Part shown: piece after piece, positions 24,642 through 32,757 of the stretch
Position numbering within the stretch: the first letter of the stretch is position 1
Layout of the letters: every line of letters starts with the position of its first letter
Source of the DNA: Nocardiopsis algeriensis
Lineage (GTDB): Bacteria; Actinomycetota; Actinomycetes; Streptosporangiales; Streptosporangiaceae
DNA length: 64,000 nucleotides
NCBI RefSeq assembly: GCF_014203695.1
Contig: NZ_JACHJO010000012.1
Coordinates: 103,677-167,676 of the forward strand
Direction of reading: 5' to 3'
The notes under the pieces: model-generated
Databases searched by the model: none
What the model was told of the DNA's origin: nothing
The model's input: the letters and a program-made list of their open reading frames with translations, nothing else
Made by a program: the position numbers and the translations under genes

Positions 24642-24990
24642 GGATTTCTTCCGGAGGAGGGGGCGCGAGCGGATCCGATCCGACCGAGGGGCCGATCTGC
24701 TGATGCTCGGTTTTTCCGGCATGAACGGGCGGAGAACTGCTCCCATGACCCATGGAAGCGCAGGCGCCATCGTATCCCACGCGGAAACGATATTTACCCG
24801 AGAATGCTGACGTGGTTAACGCCACGCCCTTCCACCTGGGGATATTCGTCTCAGGTGCTCAGGACCATTCGGTGCGGTCCTCGGATCACTGCGGATACGG
24901 TCTTCAGGTGTCGCTGTCCGCGGTGAGACCGCTGCTCGGAAATATCGGGGAACCTCGGGGTGGTGCAGTGCCACCGGTACATCAAGGCGG
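24642..24990. other. intergenic region beside the degraded gene island
   Basis: No gene is recognised in these 349 bases. They contain the leader of the DUF1430-type gene and, nearer 24991, short hairpins such as the CGTGGTTAACGCCACG palindrome around 24810-24830. Confidence 0.4.
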
Positions 24991-25440
24991 CTACCGCTCA
25001 TCGGCCGCCGAGAGATCCATCCGCCACACGTTCGAGGGGAGGAAGTGTCCCCTCGGATACTCGAAATCGCACTCTTCGGCGAACTCGAACCCGGCCTTCC
25101 GGCAGACCGCGTTCGATGCGAGGTGGTGGATGGAGGGAAAGGCATACAGCAGGCGATGACTGCCGTCGGCCTTGGCCTTGTCTGCGGCTGCCAGGGCCGC
25201 AGCCACCGCCAGGCCGCGCCCCTGGAACTCCGGCAGAATCGCGTAGCCCGTCTCGTAGGCCGGCTCTCCGTTCCATTCGCGGTCCCAGAAGCCGGTCAGT
25301 CCCACGACCTGGCCTTCCGGCAGCAGCACGACCCGGAACATGTTTCCGTTCGCATCGGGGCCGAGGTAGCTCCGATGCCGCTCGATGAGCTGCTCCTCCG
25401 TCTCCGGGCCGCCGAGGTATTCGGTTATGGATCTGAAACA
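24991..25440 (-). pseudogene. 5'-truncated GNAT N-acetyltransferase
   Basis: This is the C-terminal 148 or so residues of a GNAT acetyltransferase: YLGGPETEEQLIERHRSYL, MFRVVLLPEGQVVGLTGFW, the acetyl-CoA loop PEFQGRGLAVAAALAAADKA (QxxGxG), and a FEYPRGHFLPSNVWRMDL end. Intact relatives have about 25 more N-terminal residues before YLGGPE. Here the homologous part stops near 25437 and the open frame simply runs on, antisense to an ATP-grasp remnant. Its natural start is therefore gone. Translation could only begin at unrelated codons upstream. Confidence 0.65.
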
Positions 25441-25443
25441 TGA

Positions 25444-26157
25444 GAACTCCGGGGCCCTGCCTACACCGAGCAGTTCGACGATCCCTCCCTTGAAGCGGGG
25501 CGGGGCCGACCTCTGTTGGTGGAGGATTTCATTCCCAGTGCCGAGTGCAGCGTGGAGGGTATTTGTGTTCGGGGTACCTTCCATCTGCTTGCCGTGACGG
25601 GAAAGCGGACCAGCGGATTCCCCTACTTCTACGAAACCGGTCACCTGCTGCCGGACCCCGCCCAGGAGAGCGGCTCCCGGTTCGGGACGTATCTCCAGGA
25701 AATAGTGTCCGCCCTCGGAATCGACACCGCTCCCGTCCATGCCGAGGTCAAGGCGAGTGACGACGCCATCGAACTCATCGAGATTCACACGCGGTTCGGC
25801 GGGGACCTCGTCCCCGCCCTTATGGAGAAGGCCTTGGATATCAGGGGTTTCGGTTACTTCTACGACGCGCTACTGTACGGTCGGTTGCCGGAACCCCCCT
25901 CCGGTCCCGCACGTGTGGCGGGGGTGCGCTTCCTCTGCCGTCCCCTCGAAGACGCGGGTCTACGGATCCCCAGGCCCCCACACGGGGTTCGGGCGGAAAT
26001 GGTGGTCGGTGGAGGCGACGGACACGAACCCGGTGCGCTGGACAACATCCGCATCCCCAACCAGCGCTACGGCCTCATCGTGTTCACTGCGCCGAGCCAC
26101 GAGGATGCGGAGGGCTTCGCCGCTCAGCTGGACAACGATTGGCAGGACGACAGTTGA
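25444..26157 (+). pseudogene. 5'-truncated ATP-grasp ligase
   Basis: This is the C-terminal 237 residues of an ATP-grasp carboxylate-amine (amino-acid) ligase. The segment PLLVEDFIPSAECSVEG, the strand FHLLAVTGKRTSGFPYFYET, the metal/ATP-binding region IELIEIHTRFGGDLVPALME and a late ARVAGVRFLCRP part are visible. The first 150-200 residues (most of the ATP-grasp N and central domains) are absent: an in-frame stop at 25441-25443 lies right at the junction with the reversed GNAT remnant. Internal TTG 25516 could allow a fragment. The stop overlaps a TTG start of the next gene. Confidence 0.65.
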
Positions 26158-26465
26158 TTCTCGAACTGGTCACCTTTCGGCTCATGGACGACGTGTCCGA
26201 GAAACGTTTCTCTGCGGCCGTCCGCTCCGTCGATGAGTTCCTGGCGGAACAGGCCGGTTTTCTGGCCCGCCAGGTCATGACGGCGGAGGACGGCGGACGA
26301 ATGGACCTCGTGTGGTGGAAGGACCTGGAATCGGCACAGGAGGCGGCGCGGGCGATTCGCGAGGAGCCCCGGGCGGAACCCTTCCTCGCCTGTCTGGACC
26401 CCGGTTCCATCCACGTGTCCCACTCCGAACTCGCACACTCCGTGCCCAGAGAGTTGCCGTGGTGA
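26154..26465 (+). CDS. dimeric alpha/beta-barrel (ABM-like) small protein
   Basis: This 103-residue protein begins LILELVTFRLMDDVSEKRF and contains AEQAGFLARQVMTAEDG and MDLVWWKDLESAQEAARAI. It has the ferredoxin-like pattern of the antibiotic biosynthesis monooxygenase/dimeric alpha-beta barrel superfamily. It is complete, unlike its neighbours. The likely start is TTG 26154, sharing TTGA with the stop of the ATP-grasp remnant; a TTG at 26139 is possible. With the ATP-grasp and MFS remnants it may once have been part of a small peptide-ligase/exporter cluster. Function is unknown. Confidence 0.6.
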   Translation: MILELVTFRLMDDVSEKRFSAAVRSVDEFLAEQAGFLARQVMTAEDGGRMDLVWWKDLESAQEAARAIREEPRAEPFLACLDPGSIHVSHSELAHSVPRELPW

Positions 26466-26533
26466 GCGAGAAATAGGCTACACACGGACCCCGGAAAGGG
26501 TTCTCCACCGTCTTCAGCGGCCTCTTCGGTGGA

Positions 26534-27135
26534 TTGCCCCGAACCGACTGGGTCGTCTGGAGTGGTGTCCTCATCAGCCGCGCCGGAACGATGGTCGTTC
26601 CCTTCCTGGCACTCTTCCTGTCCAGCGAGCAGGACATGTCCGTCGCCATGGCCGGTACGGTGGTGGCGGTTCTGGGGTTGGGCGGTACCTGCTCCCAGGT
26701 CGTCGGCGGGGTGCTGACCGATGTCTGGGAACGCCGGGTCGCCTTCGCCATTGGCCCCGTCGCCACGGGCGGGTCCCTGCTGACCCTGGGCTACGTACAG
26801 GGGACCTTCGCGACCCTGGCAGCCGCGTTCCTGGCCAGCTCTACCAACCTGCGGCTGGCGCGATCGTCGTGGATGTGGTGGACAAGGAGCGTCGTTCCCG
26901 CGCCTACGGCCTGCTCTACTGGGCGGTCAACATCGGCTTTTCCGTGGCGGCTGTCTTGGGCGGGGCCCTCGCCCAACGCGACTTCACGCTCCTGTTCTGG
27001 GTCGACGCCGTCGTCTGCGTGATGTTCGGTCTGATGATCTGGTGGCGGCTGCCTCCCGACGAACCGAGGAACGCAGACCGGCCGGTTCCCTCCGGCGGCT
27101 ACCGGGACGTCCTGCGTGACCGCGTTCTCACGTAC
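26534..27135 (+). pseudogene. frameshifted and 3'-truncated MFS transporter
   Basis: The first part (26534 to about 26845) encodes MFS helices 1-4: WVVWSGVLISRAGTMVVPFL, VVAVLGLGGTCSQVVGGVLTD, then WERRVAFAIGP. The protein then continues in another frame from about 26840 with LYQPAAGAIVVDVVDKERR, RAYGLLYWAVNIGFS and LLFWVDAVVCVMFG (helices 4-6), as a normal MFS protein should. The sequence stops resembling MFS near 27130, after DVLRDRVL. Half of a 12-helix carrier is thus present, split by one frameshift. No ATG or GTG start with a ribosome site is seen; TTG 26534 is nearest. Confidence 0.75.
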
Positions 27136-27136
27136 T

Positions 27137-27370
27137 CACGCGGTGACGCTCGGGTATCTCGGTGAGGTCCAGGCGGCCCGGGGTGAGATCGAGACTGCCT
27201 GCTCGACATGGTCGCAAGCCCTGGATGCCATGCAAGGGGTGCGTTCCGGTCGGGCGATGAACACGGTACGAACCATGAGGTCAACCCTCGGTACGTTTCG
27301 GGACCGAGGTGTTCGTGCGGTCGGCGAGCTCGATCGCCGTGTGGCCGAGATCCTGCGCGATATACCCTGA
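27137..27370 (+). pseudogene. C-terminal remnant of a TPR-containing XRE-type regulator
   Basis: Directly after the MFS remnant the frame encodes THAVTLGYLGEVQAARGEIE, followed by a CSTWSQALDAMQGVRSGRA-type helix pair and an ending VRAVGELDRRVAEILRDIP. This is the tetratricopeptide tail common to large actinobacterial helix-turn-helix regulators. The N-terminal DNA-binding domain and most repeats are missing, so the MFS gene and the regulator were joined by a deletion near 27130-27140. Confidence 0.6.
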
Positions 27371-27398
27371 TCCGGCCTCCAGCGCGAAGGGAAACACC

Positions 27399-27875
27399 GT
27401 GGAGATCACGCTCTCCCCCATTGCCACCGTCATCGGCGGCCGGTCCGAGGTCAGCGACGACTACTGGGGCGGTGTTCGGTCTGTCATCCGCCTCAACGAG
27501 GATCTGCCCCTGGCCGCGCTGAAGGGCTTGGAGGAGTTCAGCCACCTCGAGGTCGTGTGGCACTTCAGCAAAGGCTCTGATGCCGATGTGCATCTCGGTT
27601 CCCGTCACCCGCGGAACAACCCGGACTGGCCGGAGACGGGGACGTTCGTCCACCGCAACCACCGGCGCCCGGCCAGGATCGCGATCTCCCGACCCCGCCT
27701 GCTGGGCATCGAAGGCCGCGACCTCCATGTCGAGGACCTGGACGCGATTGACGGCACACCGGTCTACGACATCGCTCCGTGGTTCACCGAGTTCGGACCG
27801 CGCGGAGGGACCACCCAGCCCTCTTGGCCCGGGGAAATGCTCAGCCGGTACTGGGAGAAGCGCTCGGGCACGTAG
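27399..27875 (+). CDS. TsaA/TrmO-family protein, probable tRNA methyltransferase
   Basis: This 158-residue beta-barrel protein of the TsaA/TrmO family uses S-adenosylmethionine; E. coli TrmO methylates t6A37 in tRNA-Thr. Family features are the start ITLSPIATVIGGRSE, the LEEFSHLEVVWHF strand, the HPRNNPDWPETGTFVHRNH region (typical HPR...PxxGxF), RNRPxR-like RRPARIAIS and a C-terminal LDAIDGTPVYDIAPW. GTG 27399 is preceded by AAGGGA at 6-7 bases. It is intact although it lies inside the degraded island. A terminator follows at 27927. Confidence 0.85.
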   Translation: MEITLSPIATVIGGRSEVSDDYWGGVRSVIRLNEDLPLAALKGLEEFSHLEVVWHFSKGSDADVHLGSRHPRNNPDWPETGTFVHRNHRRPARIAISRPRLLGIEGRDLHVEDLDAIDGTPVYDIAPWFTEFGPRGGTTQPSWPGEMLSRYWEKRSGT

Positions 27876-27926
27876 TAGAGGCATCACGACCATTGCTTGC
27901 CTGATGGGCCTCTCGTGGTTCTCGAA

Positions 27927-27966
27927 GCCCTGGTCACAAGGGATCGGCACCTCTTGTGATCAGGGC
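27927..27966 (+). terminator. hairpin terminator after the TsaA-family gene
   Basis: A 14-bp stem (27927-27940 with 27953-27966, one G-T pair) with a 12-nt loop is followed by TTT. Confidence 0.7.
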
Positions 27967-28111
27967 TTTCGTTATCCTCCACCGGCCGTGTCCTGGCGGA
28001 CTCCTTGTCTTCTGGCCGGCCTTCGAGCGTGCCGCGAGTGCGGTAGGAAGGTCCTCTGAACAGGGTGTCCGCCAAGGTCCGGGTGCTCGATGGCCGCAGC
28101 GGCGAAGACCT

Positions 28112-28285
28112 GCCCACGAGCTTGCGATCGCCCTTGCCGCGGGGGTGGACATGAAGGTGGTTCAGGCGATGCTGTGGTACTCCTCGATCATCATCACGGC
28201 GGACATGCGCACGCTGATGGTGATCGAGGTGGTCAAGCGCGAAGCCGAAGCCGCTGCTGCGGGCTCTCCCGTCGCGCGGCTGCCG
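28112..28285 (+). pseudogene. remnant of a tyrosine-type phage integrase C-terminus
   Basis: The frame encodes HELAIALAAGVDMKVVQAML, followed by WYSSIIITADMRTLMVIEVV and an alanine-rich end. It matches the C-terminal catalytic region of actinophage integrases (ALAAGVDxKVVQxMLGHSSIxxTADxYTxVLPEV). The catalytic histidine (GHSS) is WYSS and the nucleophile tyrosine (DTYTSV) is DMRTLM, so the enzyme is dead. The rest of the gene is not found upstream. It lies 100 bases beyond the 3' end of tRNA-Lys, where an attachment site and integrase are expected. Confidence 0.65.
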
Positions 28286-28386
28286 GGAACACTTTCCGCA
28301 CCCCCGGGCTCCCTGTGGGCTCCCAAGGACCCGAAGGATGACGAAGGGCGTTCCTTGCAGAAGAGGAACGCCCAGGTGGGTAAGGG

Positions 28387-28459
28387 TAGGCCCCCAGGGG
28401 CTCGAACCCTGAACCCACGGATTAAAAGTCCGTTGCTCTGCCAATTGAGCTAGAGGCCC
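28387..28459 (-). tRNA. tRNA-Lys (anticodon TTT)
   Basis: The minus strand folds into a full cloverleaf of 73 nt: acceptor GGGCCTC paired with GGGGCCT (with G-T pairs), D arm GCTC...GAGC, anticodon stem ACGGA/TCCGT with loop CTTTTAA, and T arm CAGGG-TTCGAGC-CCCTG. CCA is not encoded. It borders a degraded integrase on its 3' side, so it was probably an integration site. Confidence 0.96.
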
Positions 28460-29143
28460 GCGATGCGGCTCGGAGTGTGGTCCTGGCCGTCGCCGGAGCC
28501 AACTCTACCGTAGGCACACGGGGTCTCGGTGGCTGGTGCAGTCCGGCGGAACCCGCGGCCGCTCGCCGCTCCCACGCGCCCGCTCCCCGTCCCGGTAAGG
28601 CGTTGCGGAGACGGCGCAGCCACCGTCCGCGAGTCATCACCGGCTCCTCGCCCCGGCGGGACCCCTCCGGTTCGGCAACCGACCGGATCCTCGGGTGCTG
28701 TCCGAAGGCAGGTGCCGGGCCGGCGGGGCCGGGGCACGCCCTCGGCGGGGGTGATGCATCGGAGGAGCCGCGCCGCTGTTCGGGCCATCGGCCCCCCGAT
28801 CCCTCGTCGCGTGCCCTGTCGGCTGCGCGTATGCATTCCGCGCGTTCCCCGTTTGTGGGCATCGCTGCGAGTCGGGGAAGAATATCTCTCCTTCTATTAT
28901 TTCGGGTGGGCCTGGGTCGGTGTGTATTTAGGGGAGATTATCGTGTTTTGCCTGTTCAGATCTGCTGTCTCGGTGTGTCATTTATTTTTTGATTGAGCCC
29001 TAAAAAACAGTGCCTTCGCTTCTCCTGTGCATGCGCATCTTTTATGATCTCGGCTCCCGGGAGAAATTTCCTGAGGGGGAAGAAATCCCTTCCTTCTGCT
29101 TTGCTCCCTTTTCGGGAGCGGGTGGCCCTCGGGGATACGACGC
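28460..29143. other. 684-base region without a recognised gene
   Basis: The part nearest tRNA-Lys (28480-28840) is GC-rich with no frame resembling a known protein. The part 28860-29110 is clearly AT-richer than the surroundings, with T tracts and a GGGAGAAATTTCC-like imperfect palindrome around 29058-29072. It could hold promoters for the PAP2 gene and tRNA-Lys or scars of the neighbouring element. Confidence 0.5.
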
Positions 29144-29815
29144 ATGGGGGCGGGGGAGATGGAAGGTACGGAGACGGGCGCCGTGTTCGCGGCCAGTGAG
29201 CGCCTGTACCGGGAGGTCGCGCTGCTGGCGCACGGGGCACCGGGATGGTTGCGGGAGGCGGCCGAGGCGGGGACGGACCTCCTGCTCCTCGGCTTCGCGC
29301 TGCTGTTCCTGGCGGGATGGTGGCGGGCCAGGGGAGAGGGCGCGGGGGTGATGGCCGCGGCGCTGCTGGCCCCTGCCGTCACCACCGTCGCGTACGCGGT
29401 CAGCCGCTCGCTCAAGGGCGTGTTCGAACAGGAGCGGCCGTGCTCGGTGGTGGCCGACGTCGCCGCGGCGATCGCCTCCTGCCCGCCGCCGGGCGACTGG
29501 TCCTTCCCCAGCAACCACGCCGCCGTGGCCGGGGCCGCGGCGGTCGCGGTCGTCCTGGTGCGGGGGGTGTGGGCGCTGGTCGCCGCCCCCTTGGCGCTGC
29601 TGGAGGCCTTCTCACGGGTGTTCGTCGGGGTTCACTACCCCCACGACGTCCTCGCCGGCCTGGTGGTGGGCGCCCTCGTCGCCGCCGTGGCGGTTCCGCT
29701 CGCGCGCGGGCCGGTGGGGGCGGCCGTGGTCCACCTGCGGGAGAGGTCCGCGCTGCGGCCGCTGCTCGCGGTGCCGCCGGCGGATCCCCTGGCGCTGCCC
29801 GTCAAGGAGGCCTGA
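29144..29815 (+). CDS. PAP2-family lipid phosphatase
   Basis: This 223-residue integral membrane phosphatase has the three PAP2 motifs: KGVFEQERP (KX6RP), PSNH, and SRVFVGVHYPHD (SRX5H with the catalytic histidine). About six helices are present. Such enzymes remove phosphate from undecaprenyl pyrophosphate or phosphatidic acid and so recycle lipid carriers. The start may be ATG 29144 or ATG 29159; neither is decided by the ribosome site because the G-rich run touches the second. The gene stands alone, convergent with a thioesterase gene only 3 bases away. Confidence 0.9.
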   Translation: MGAGEMEGTETGAVFAASERLYREVALLAHGAPGWLREAAEAGTDLLLLGFALLFLAGWWRARGEGAGVMAAALLAPAVTTVAYAVSRSLKGVFEQERPCSVVADVAAAIASCPPPGDWSFPSNHAAVAGAAAVAVVLVRGVWALVAAPLALLEAFSRVFVGVHYPHDVLAGLVVGALVAAVAVPLARGPVGAAVVHLRERSALRPLLAVPPADPLALPVKEA

Positions 29816-29818
29816 GGA

Positions 29819-30637
29819 CTACCTCGGACGCACCAGCACGTTCTGGTGGATGCGCCCGATCGGGCCGTGCACGTCGTGGAGCACGCCCGCCGTCATGCCG
29901 ATGCCGTCGGGTCCGACGGAGGACTCGGCGGACACCCCCGTCCACTCGCCCCGCGGTGCGCGGAACAGGTGCACGGTCAGCTCGGTGTTGATGAAGGTCC
30001 ACCGCGTCGCGTCGAGGCGGGCCCCGACGCCGTTGGCCGCGTCGGCCACGCTGAACACCCGCTGCAGCGGCGTCATCTCCTCGCCGTGGACCAGCGACGC
30101 CCGCGTGCGCATCCAGGCGGAGGCCGGGCCGGGGGAGCCCGGCGGGGTGACCACGTGCCAGTCGACGGTCTGCACGTAGCCGGCGGCCCGGAACAGCTCG
30201 TTGATCTCCTCGCCGGGGGCCGCGTCCGGGGCGGGGGCCGGAAGCGAGGCGTCCGAGGCGTGGGCGACCTCGGACGTGTCCAGGGTCTGCAGCCGCCAGG
30301 CGTTCGCCCTGGCCACGGCCCTGGGCCCCTTGGGTCCCTCCGCCCACAGCTCGGCGGTGAGCAGCTCGATCTGGCGGCCGGGGCGTTCCACCCTGGCGCG
30401 GACCTCGATCTCCGACATGGGGACCGGGCCGAGGAGTTCCACGCAGAAGCGTGAGAGGCGCGTGTCGGTCCGGGGCTCGCAGCGCTCCAGCGCGCGGACC
30501 AGGAGCGCGGAGGGCGGGGCCCCGTGCTGCATGGTGTCGGCCCAGGTGCTGACCGTGTGCTCGGTCGGGCGGAAGCGTTCCGCGCCGGTTTCCGGTCCGG
30601 GGGAGTCGACCCGGTGGTAGAACGTCGTCTCGCTCAT
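29819..30637 (-). CDS. acyl-CoA thioesterase-like (double hot-dog) protein
   Basis: This 272-residue protein has two hot-dog-fold halves as in TesB-like/4HBT_3 thioesterases. The first half begins ERFRPTEHTVSTWADTMQHG with PPSALLVRALERC, and the second carries ASAWMRTRASLVHGEEMTPL, VFSVADAANGVGARLD and TFINTELTVHLFRAPRGEW. It probably hydrolyses acyl-CoA or is a non-catalytic relative. ATG 30635-30637 has a G/A-rich site upstream. A near-perfect TetR-type palindrome (30672-30692) sits 35 bases upstream, so repression by a TetR-family regulator responding to acyl-CoA is likely, though no such gene is adjacent. Confidence 0.85.
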   Translation of the reverse strand: MSETTFYHRVDSPGPETGAERFRPTEHTVSTWADTMQHGAPPSALLVRALERCEPRTDTRLSRFCVELLGPVPMSEIEVRARVERPGRQIELLTAELWAEGPKGPRAVARANAWRLQTLDTSEVAHASDASLPAPAPDAAPGEEINELFRAAGYVQTVDWHVVTPPGSPGPASAWMRTRASLVHGEEMTPLQRVFSVADAANGVGARLDATRWTFINTELTVHLFRAPRGEWTGVSAESSVGPDGIGMTAGVLHDVHGPIGRIHQNVLVRPR

Positions 30638-30671
30638 GCGCAGTCCTCCGGAGGTGGGATGACCCCCGAAT

Positions 30672-30692
30672 ATAGCGAACGGCGTTCGGTAT
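30672..30692 (-). promoter_or_regulatory. palindromic operator-like site upstream of the thioesterase gene
   Basis: The 21-bp sequence ATAGCGAACG-G-CGTTCGGTAT pairs at 9 of 10 positions around a central base. The CGAACGxCGTTCG core looks like a TetR-family operator. It lies 35 bases before the thioesterase start. Confidence 0.6.
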
Positions 30693-30694
30693 GC

Positions 30695-30712
30695 CCGGCC
30701 CGGCCGGGCCGG
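30695..30712 (-). terminator. GC palindrome after the aromatic-acid-exporter gene
   Basis: An 18-bp perfect palindrome of only G and C directly follows the stop of the minus-strand gene at 30714; it could form a hairpin terminator but has no separate loop or T tract. Confidence 0.35.
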
Positions 30713-30713
30713 T

Positions 30714-31898
30714 TCAGGTGGGCCGCGTTCCCCGGTGGTGTGCGAGGAGGTCGTCGAGGCCCTCCAGCTCGTCCATGAGGCGGCTGGCCTCGATGAGCAG
30801 GACCGGATAGGGGCGCCAGGGGTCGCCGAGCGGAACGGCCCCCTGTTCGCCGCCGGTCTCCTCCAGACCCTCCTCCAGGCGCCGGGCGCGCCGCACGACG
30901 GAGCGGAACTCCTCCGACTGCCGCGCCAGGTGCTCGGGGTTCAGCTCCTCCAGGATCCCCATGGCCTCGGACGCCCTTCCCAGGAACTCGCCGCAGCGGA
31001 CGAGGAAGGACCGGTAGGGGTCGCTGCGGTCGTCCTCGCGCCAGCGGACGAGGCTGCGGGTCAGCGACGTCACCTGGTGGGTGACCCTCTCCAGGGAGTC
31101 GATGATCTGGTCGTACCCGTCGTAGCCCGGCCCCCGGATCGGGTGCAGCAGCCTGCGCGGGTTGAAGTAGGTGCTCTCCCTGGCCATCGCCACGGCGGCC
31201 CTCGCCTGCCGGGTGATGGACTCGACCTCCCTCGTCCGGCGCATCCAGTCGGACGTGGACGACTCGTCCAGATCCCCCTCGCGCAGTCCCTGCCCGATCT
31301 CCTCGCACAGCCGGCGCAGGGTCTCCGCCAGTGTCTGCACCGCGTAGCGCGCGCCGCGCAGGCGCAGGGGAGGAAACACCGTGAGGTTGACGGCGACGCC
31401 GATCGCGCACCCCGCGAGGACGACCAGGACGATCTGCCCCAGTTCCAGGAGCCGCTGCTCCAGGCCCGAGGCGCCGACGTAGACGGAGAAGGCGAAGAAG
31501 GCGGCGGTGGCGACCTGTTTCCTCTGGTCCCTCAGCATGTGCCACCGGCCGATGACCAGGGCGGCGGCGGAGACCAGGGCGAACGTCACGATGTCGGGGC
31601 CGGCGAGTACGGCCAGCACGGCCTGCAGCGCGATCCCCAGCACCACCGCGAGCACGTAGCTCAGGGACTGGACGACCGACTGGTAGACGGTGGCCTGCAC
31701 CATCATCAGGGCCGTGAAGGGGGCGAAGGCCGGGGCGGGGGACGGGATGAGGTAGTAGGAGGCGGCCCAGGCCAGGGTGGCCGCGAGCGTCCCCTTCAGG
31801 ACCACCGCGAGCGCGCCGCGCTCGCGTCCGCTCGATTCGGCCACCCCGGCCAGCCGTTTCCGGGCGCGTGCGAGGTGCCCGTCCCTGCTCTTCCCCAT
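30714..31898 (-). CDS. FUSC/aromatic acid exporter family membrane protein
   Basis: This 394-residue protein has an N-terminal block of about six membrane helices (residues 28-180, e.g. LKGTLAATLAWAASYYLIPS, FAPFTALMMVQATVYQSV, GCAIGVAVNLTVFPPLRLRG) and a 210-residue helical cytoplasmic C-terminus. This matches the aromatic acid exporter (ArAE)/FUSC family. These are thought to export small aromatic acids, mostly by homology. ATG 31896-31898 is 16 bases after the stop of a sigma-B/F-type factor on the same strand, so both are probably one transcript. Confidence 0.85.
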   Translation of the reverse strand: MGKSRDGHLARARKRLAGVAESSGRERGALAVVLKGTLAATLAWAASYYLIPSPAPAFAPFTALMMVQATVYQSVVQSLSYVLAVVLGIALQAVLAVLAGPDIVTFALVSAAALVIGRWHMLRDQRKQVATAAFFAFSVYVGASGLEQRLLELGQIVLVVLAGCAIGVAVNLTVFPPLRLRGARYAVQTLAETLRRLCEEIGQGLREGDLDESSTSDWMRRTREVESITRQARAAVAMARESTYFNPRRLLHPIRGPGYDGYDQIIDSLERVTHQVTSLTRSLVRWREDDRSDPYRSFLVRCGEFLGRASEAMGILEELNPEHLARQSEEFRSVVRRARRLEEGLEETGGEQGAVPLGDPWRPYPVLLIEASRLMDELEGLDDLLAHHRGTRPT

Positions 31899-31914
31899 CG
31901 CGCTTGCCGACCTC

Positions 31915-32757
31915 TCAGGAACGGCCGGAGCCGGAGGGAACCTCCTCGCCGATCCGCTGCCGCAGCTTCTCGATGGTGGCGGCGAGCAGACGGGACACGT
32001 GCATCTGGGAGCAGCCGACCTCCTCGGCGATCTGCGCCTGGGTGCAGTCGCCGAAGAAGCGCAGGTGCAGGATGGTGCGCTCGCGGGAGTCGAGGCACGT
32101 CAGCGCGGGCCTCAGCGACTCGCGCTCCACGACCAGGTCGTAGGACGCGTCCTCCTGGCCGAGTCGGTCCTCCAAGGTGGAGCCGTCGTCGTCCCCCAGG
32201 TCGGGGACGTCCAGGGACAGCGTGTTGTAGGACTCCGACACCTGGACCAGTTCGAGCACCTCCGCCTCGGGCAGGCCCATGGCCTCGGCCAGCTCGGAGA
32301 TCTTCGGAGGCCGGGCGTGCTCCTGCTGGAACTCGCCTCTGATGCGGTTGAGCTGGTTGCGGTTCTCCTGGTGTCTTCTGGGCACACGGACGGCCCAGGT
32401 GTGGTCGCGGAAGTGGCGCTTGATCTCACCCGTGACCATGGGCAGGAGGTAGGAGATGAACTTCTTGCCGCGGTCGGGGTCGAAGCCCCGGATGGCCTTG
32501 ACCAGGCCCAGGTGGCCGGTCTGGCGCAGGTCCTCGTAGGGCTCGCCGCGGCCGCTGTAACGGCGGGCGATCTTGTGGATCAGGGGCTGGTAGAGCTCCA
32601 TGACCCGCTCCTGGAGGGCGGCAGCCGAGGGGTGGCCCTCAGGCAGGTTCTTCATGATGCGGAGGAGTTCTTCGGCCGGCTGGTCCTCGCCGAAGTCGGG
32701 GCGGTGCTGCGGGACAACCGTCGGGGCACTCGGCTGGGCGTCGATCACTGCGGACAT
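31915..32757 (-). CDS. RNA polymerase sigma factor, SigB/SigF/SigG general-stress type
   Basis: This 280-residue sigma-70 group 3 factor has region 2 (YEDLRQTGHLGLVKAIRGFD, GKKFISYLLPMVTGEIKRHF), region 3 (RPPKISELAEAMGLPEAEV) and region 4 (LRFFGDCTQAQIAEEVGCSQMHVSRLL). The HLGLVKAI and PMVTGEIKRHFRD segments are typical of SigB/SigF paralogues in Streptomyces and Nocardiopsis. ATG 32755-32757 follows GGAGGA by 6 bases. No anti-sigma or anti-anti-sigma gene is adjacent. Candidate promoters with the matching GNNT-N15-GGGTA form occur in this window at 14905, 20725 and, weaker, 34968. Confidence 0.93.
   Translation of the reverse strand: MSAVIDAQPSAPTVVPQHRPDFGEDQPAEELLRIMKNLPEGHPSAAALQERVMELYQPLIHKIARRYSGRGEPYEDLRQTGHLGLVKAIRGFDPDRGKKFISYLLPMVTGEIKRHFRDHTWAVRVPRRHQENRNQLNRIRGEFQQEHARPPKISELAEAMGLPEAEVLELVQVSESYNTLSLDVPDLGDDDGSTLEDRLGQEDASYDLVVERESLRPALTCLDSRERTILHLRFFGDCTQAQIAEEVGCSQMHVSRLLAATIEKLRQRIGEEVPSGSGRS

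Noticed and set aside
25441..25788. N-terminal extension of the GNAT frame
   Set aside because: It is antisense to the ATP-grasp remnant and not GNAT-like; I treat the GNAT gene as truncated instead.
28477..28996. plus-strand frames of 155-171 codons after tRNA-Lys
   Set aside because: Arg/Pro/Gly-rich without ribosome site or domain; the end runs through AT-rich DNA by chance.
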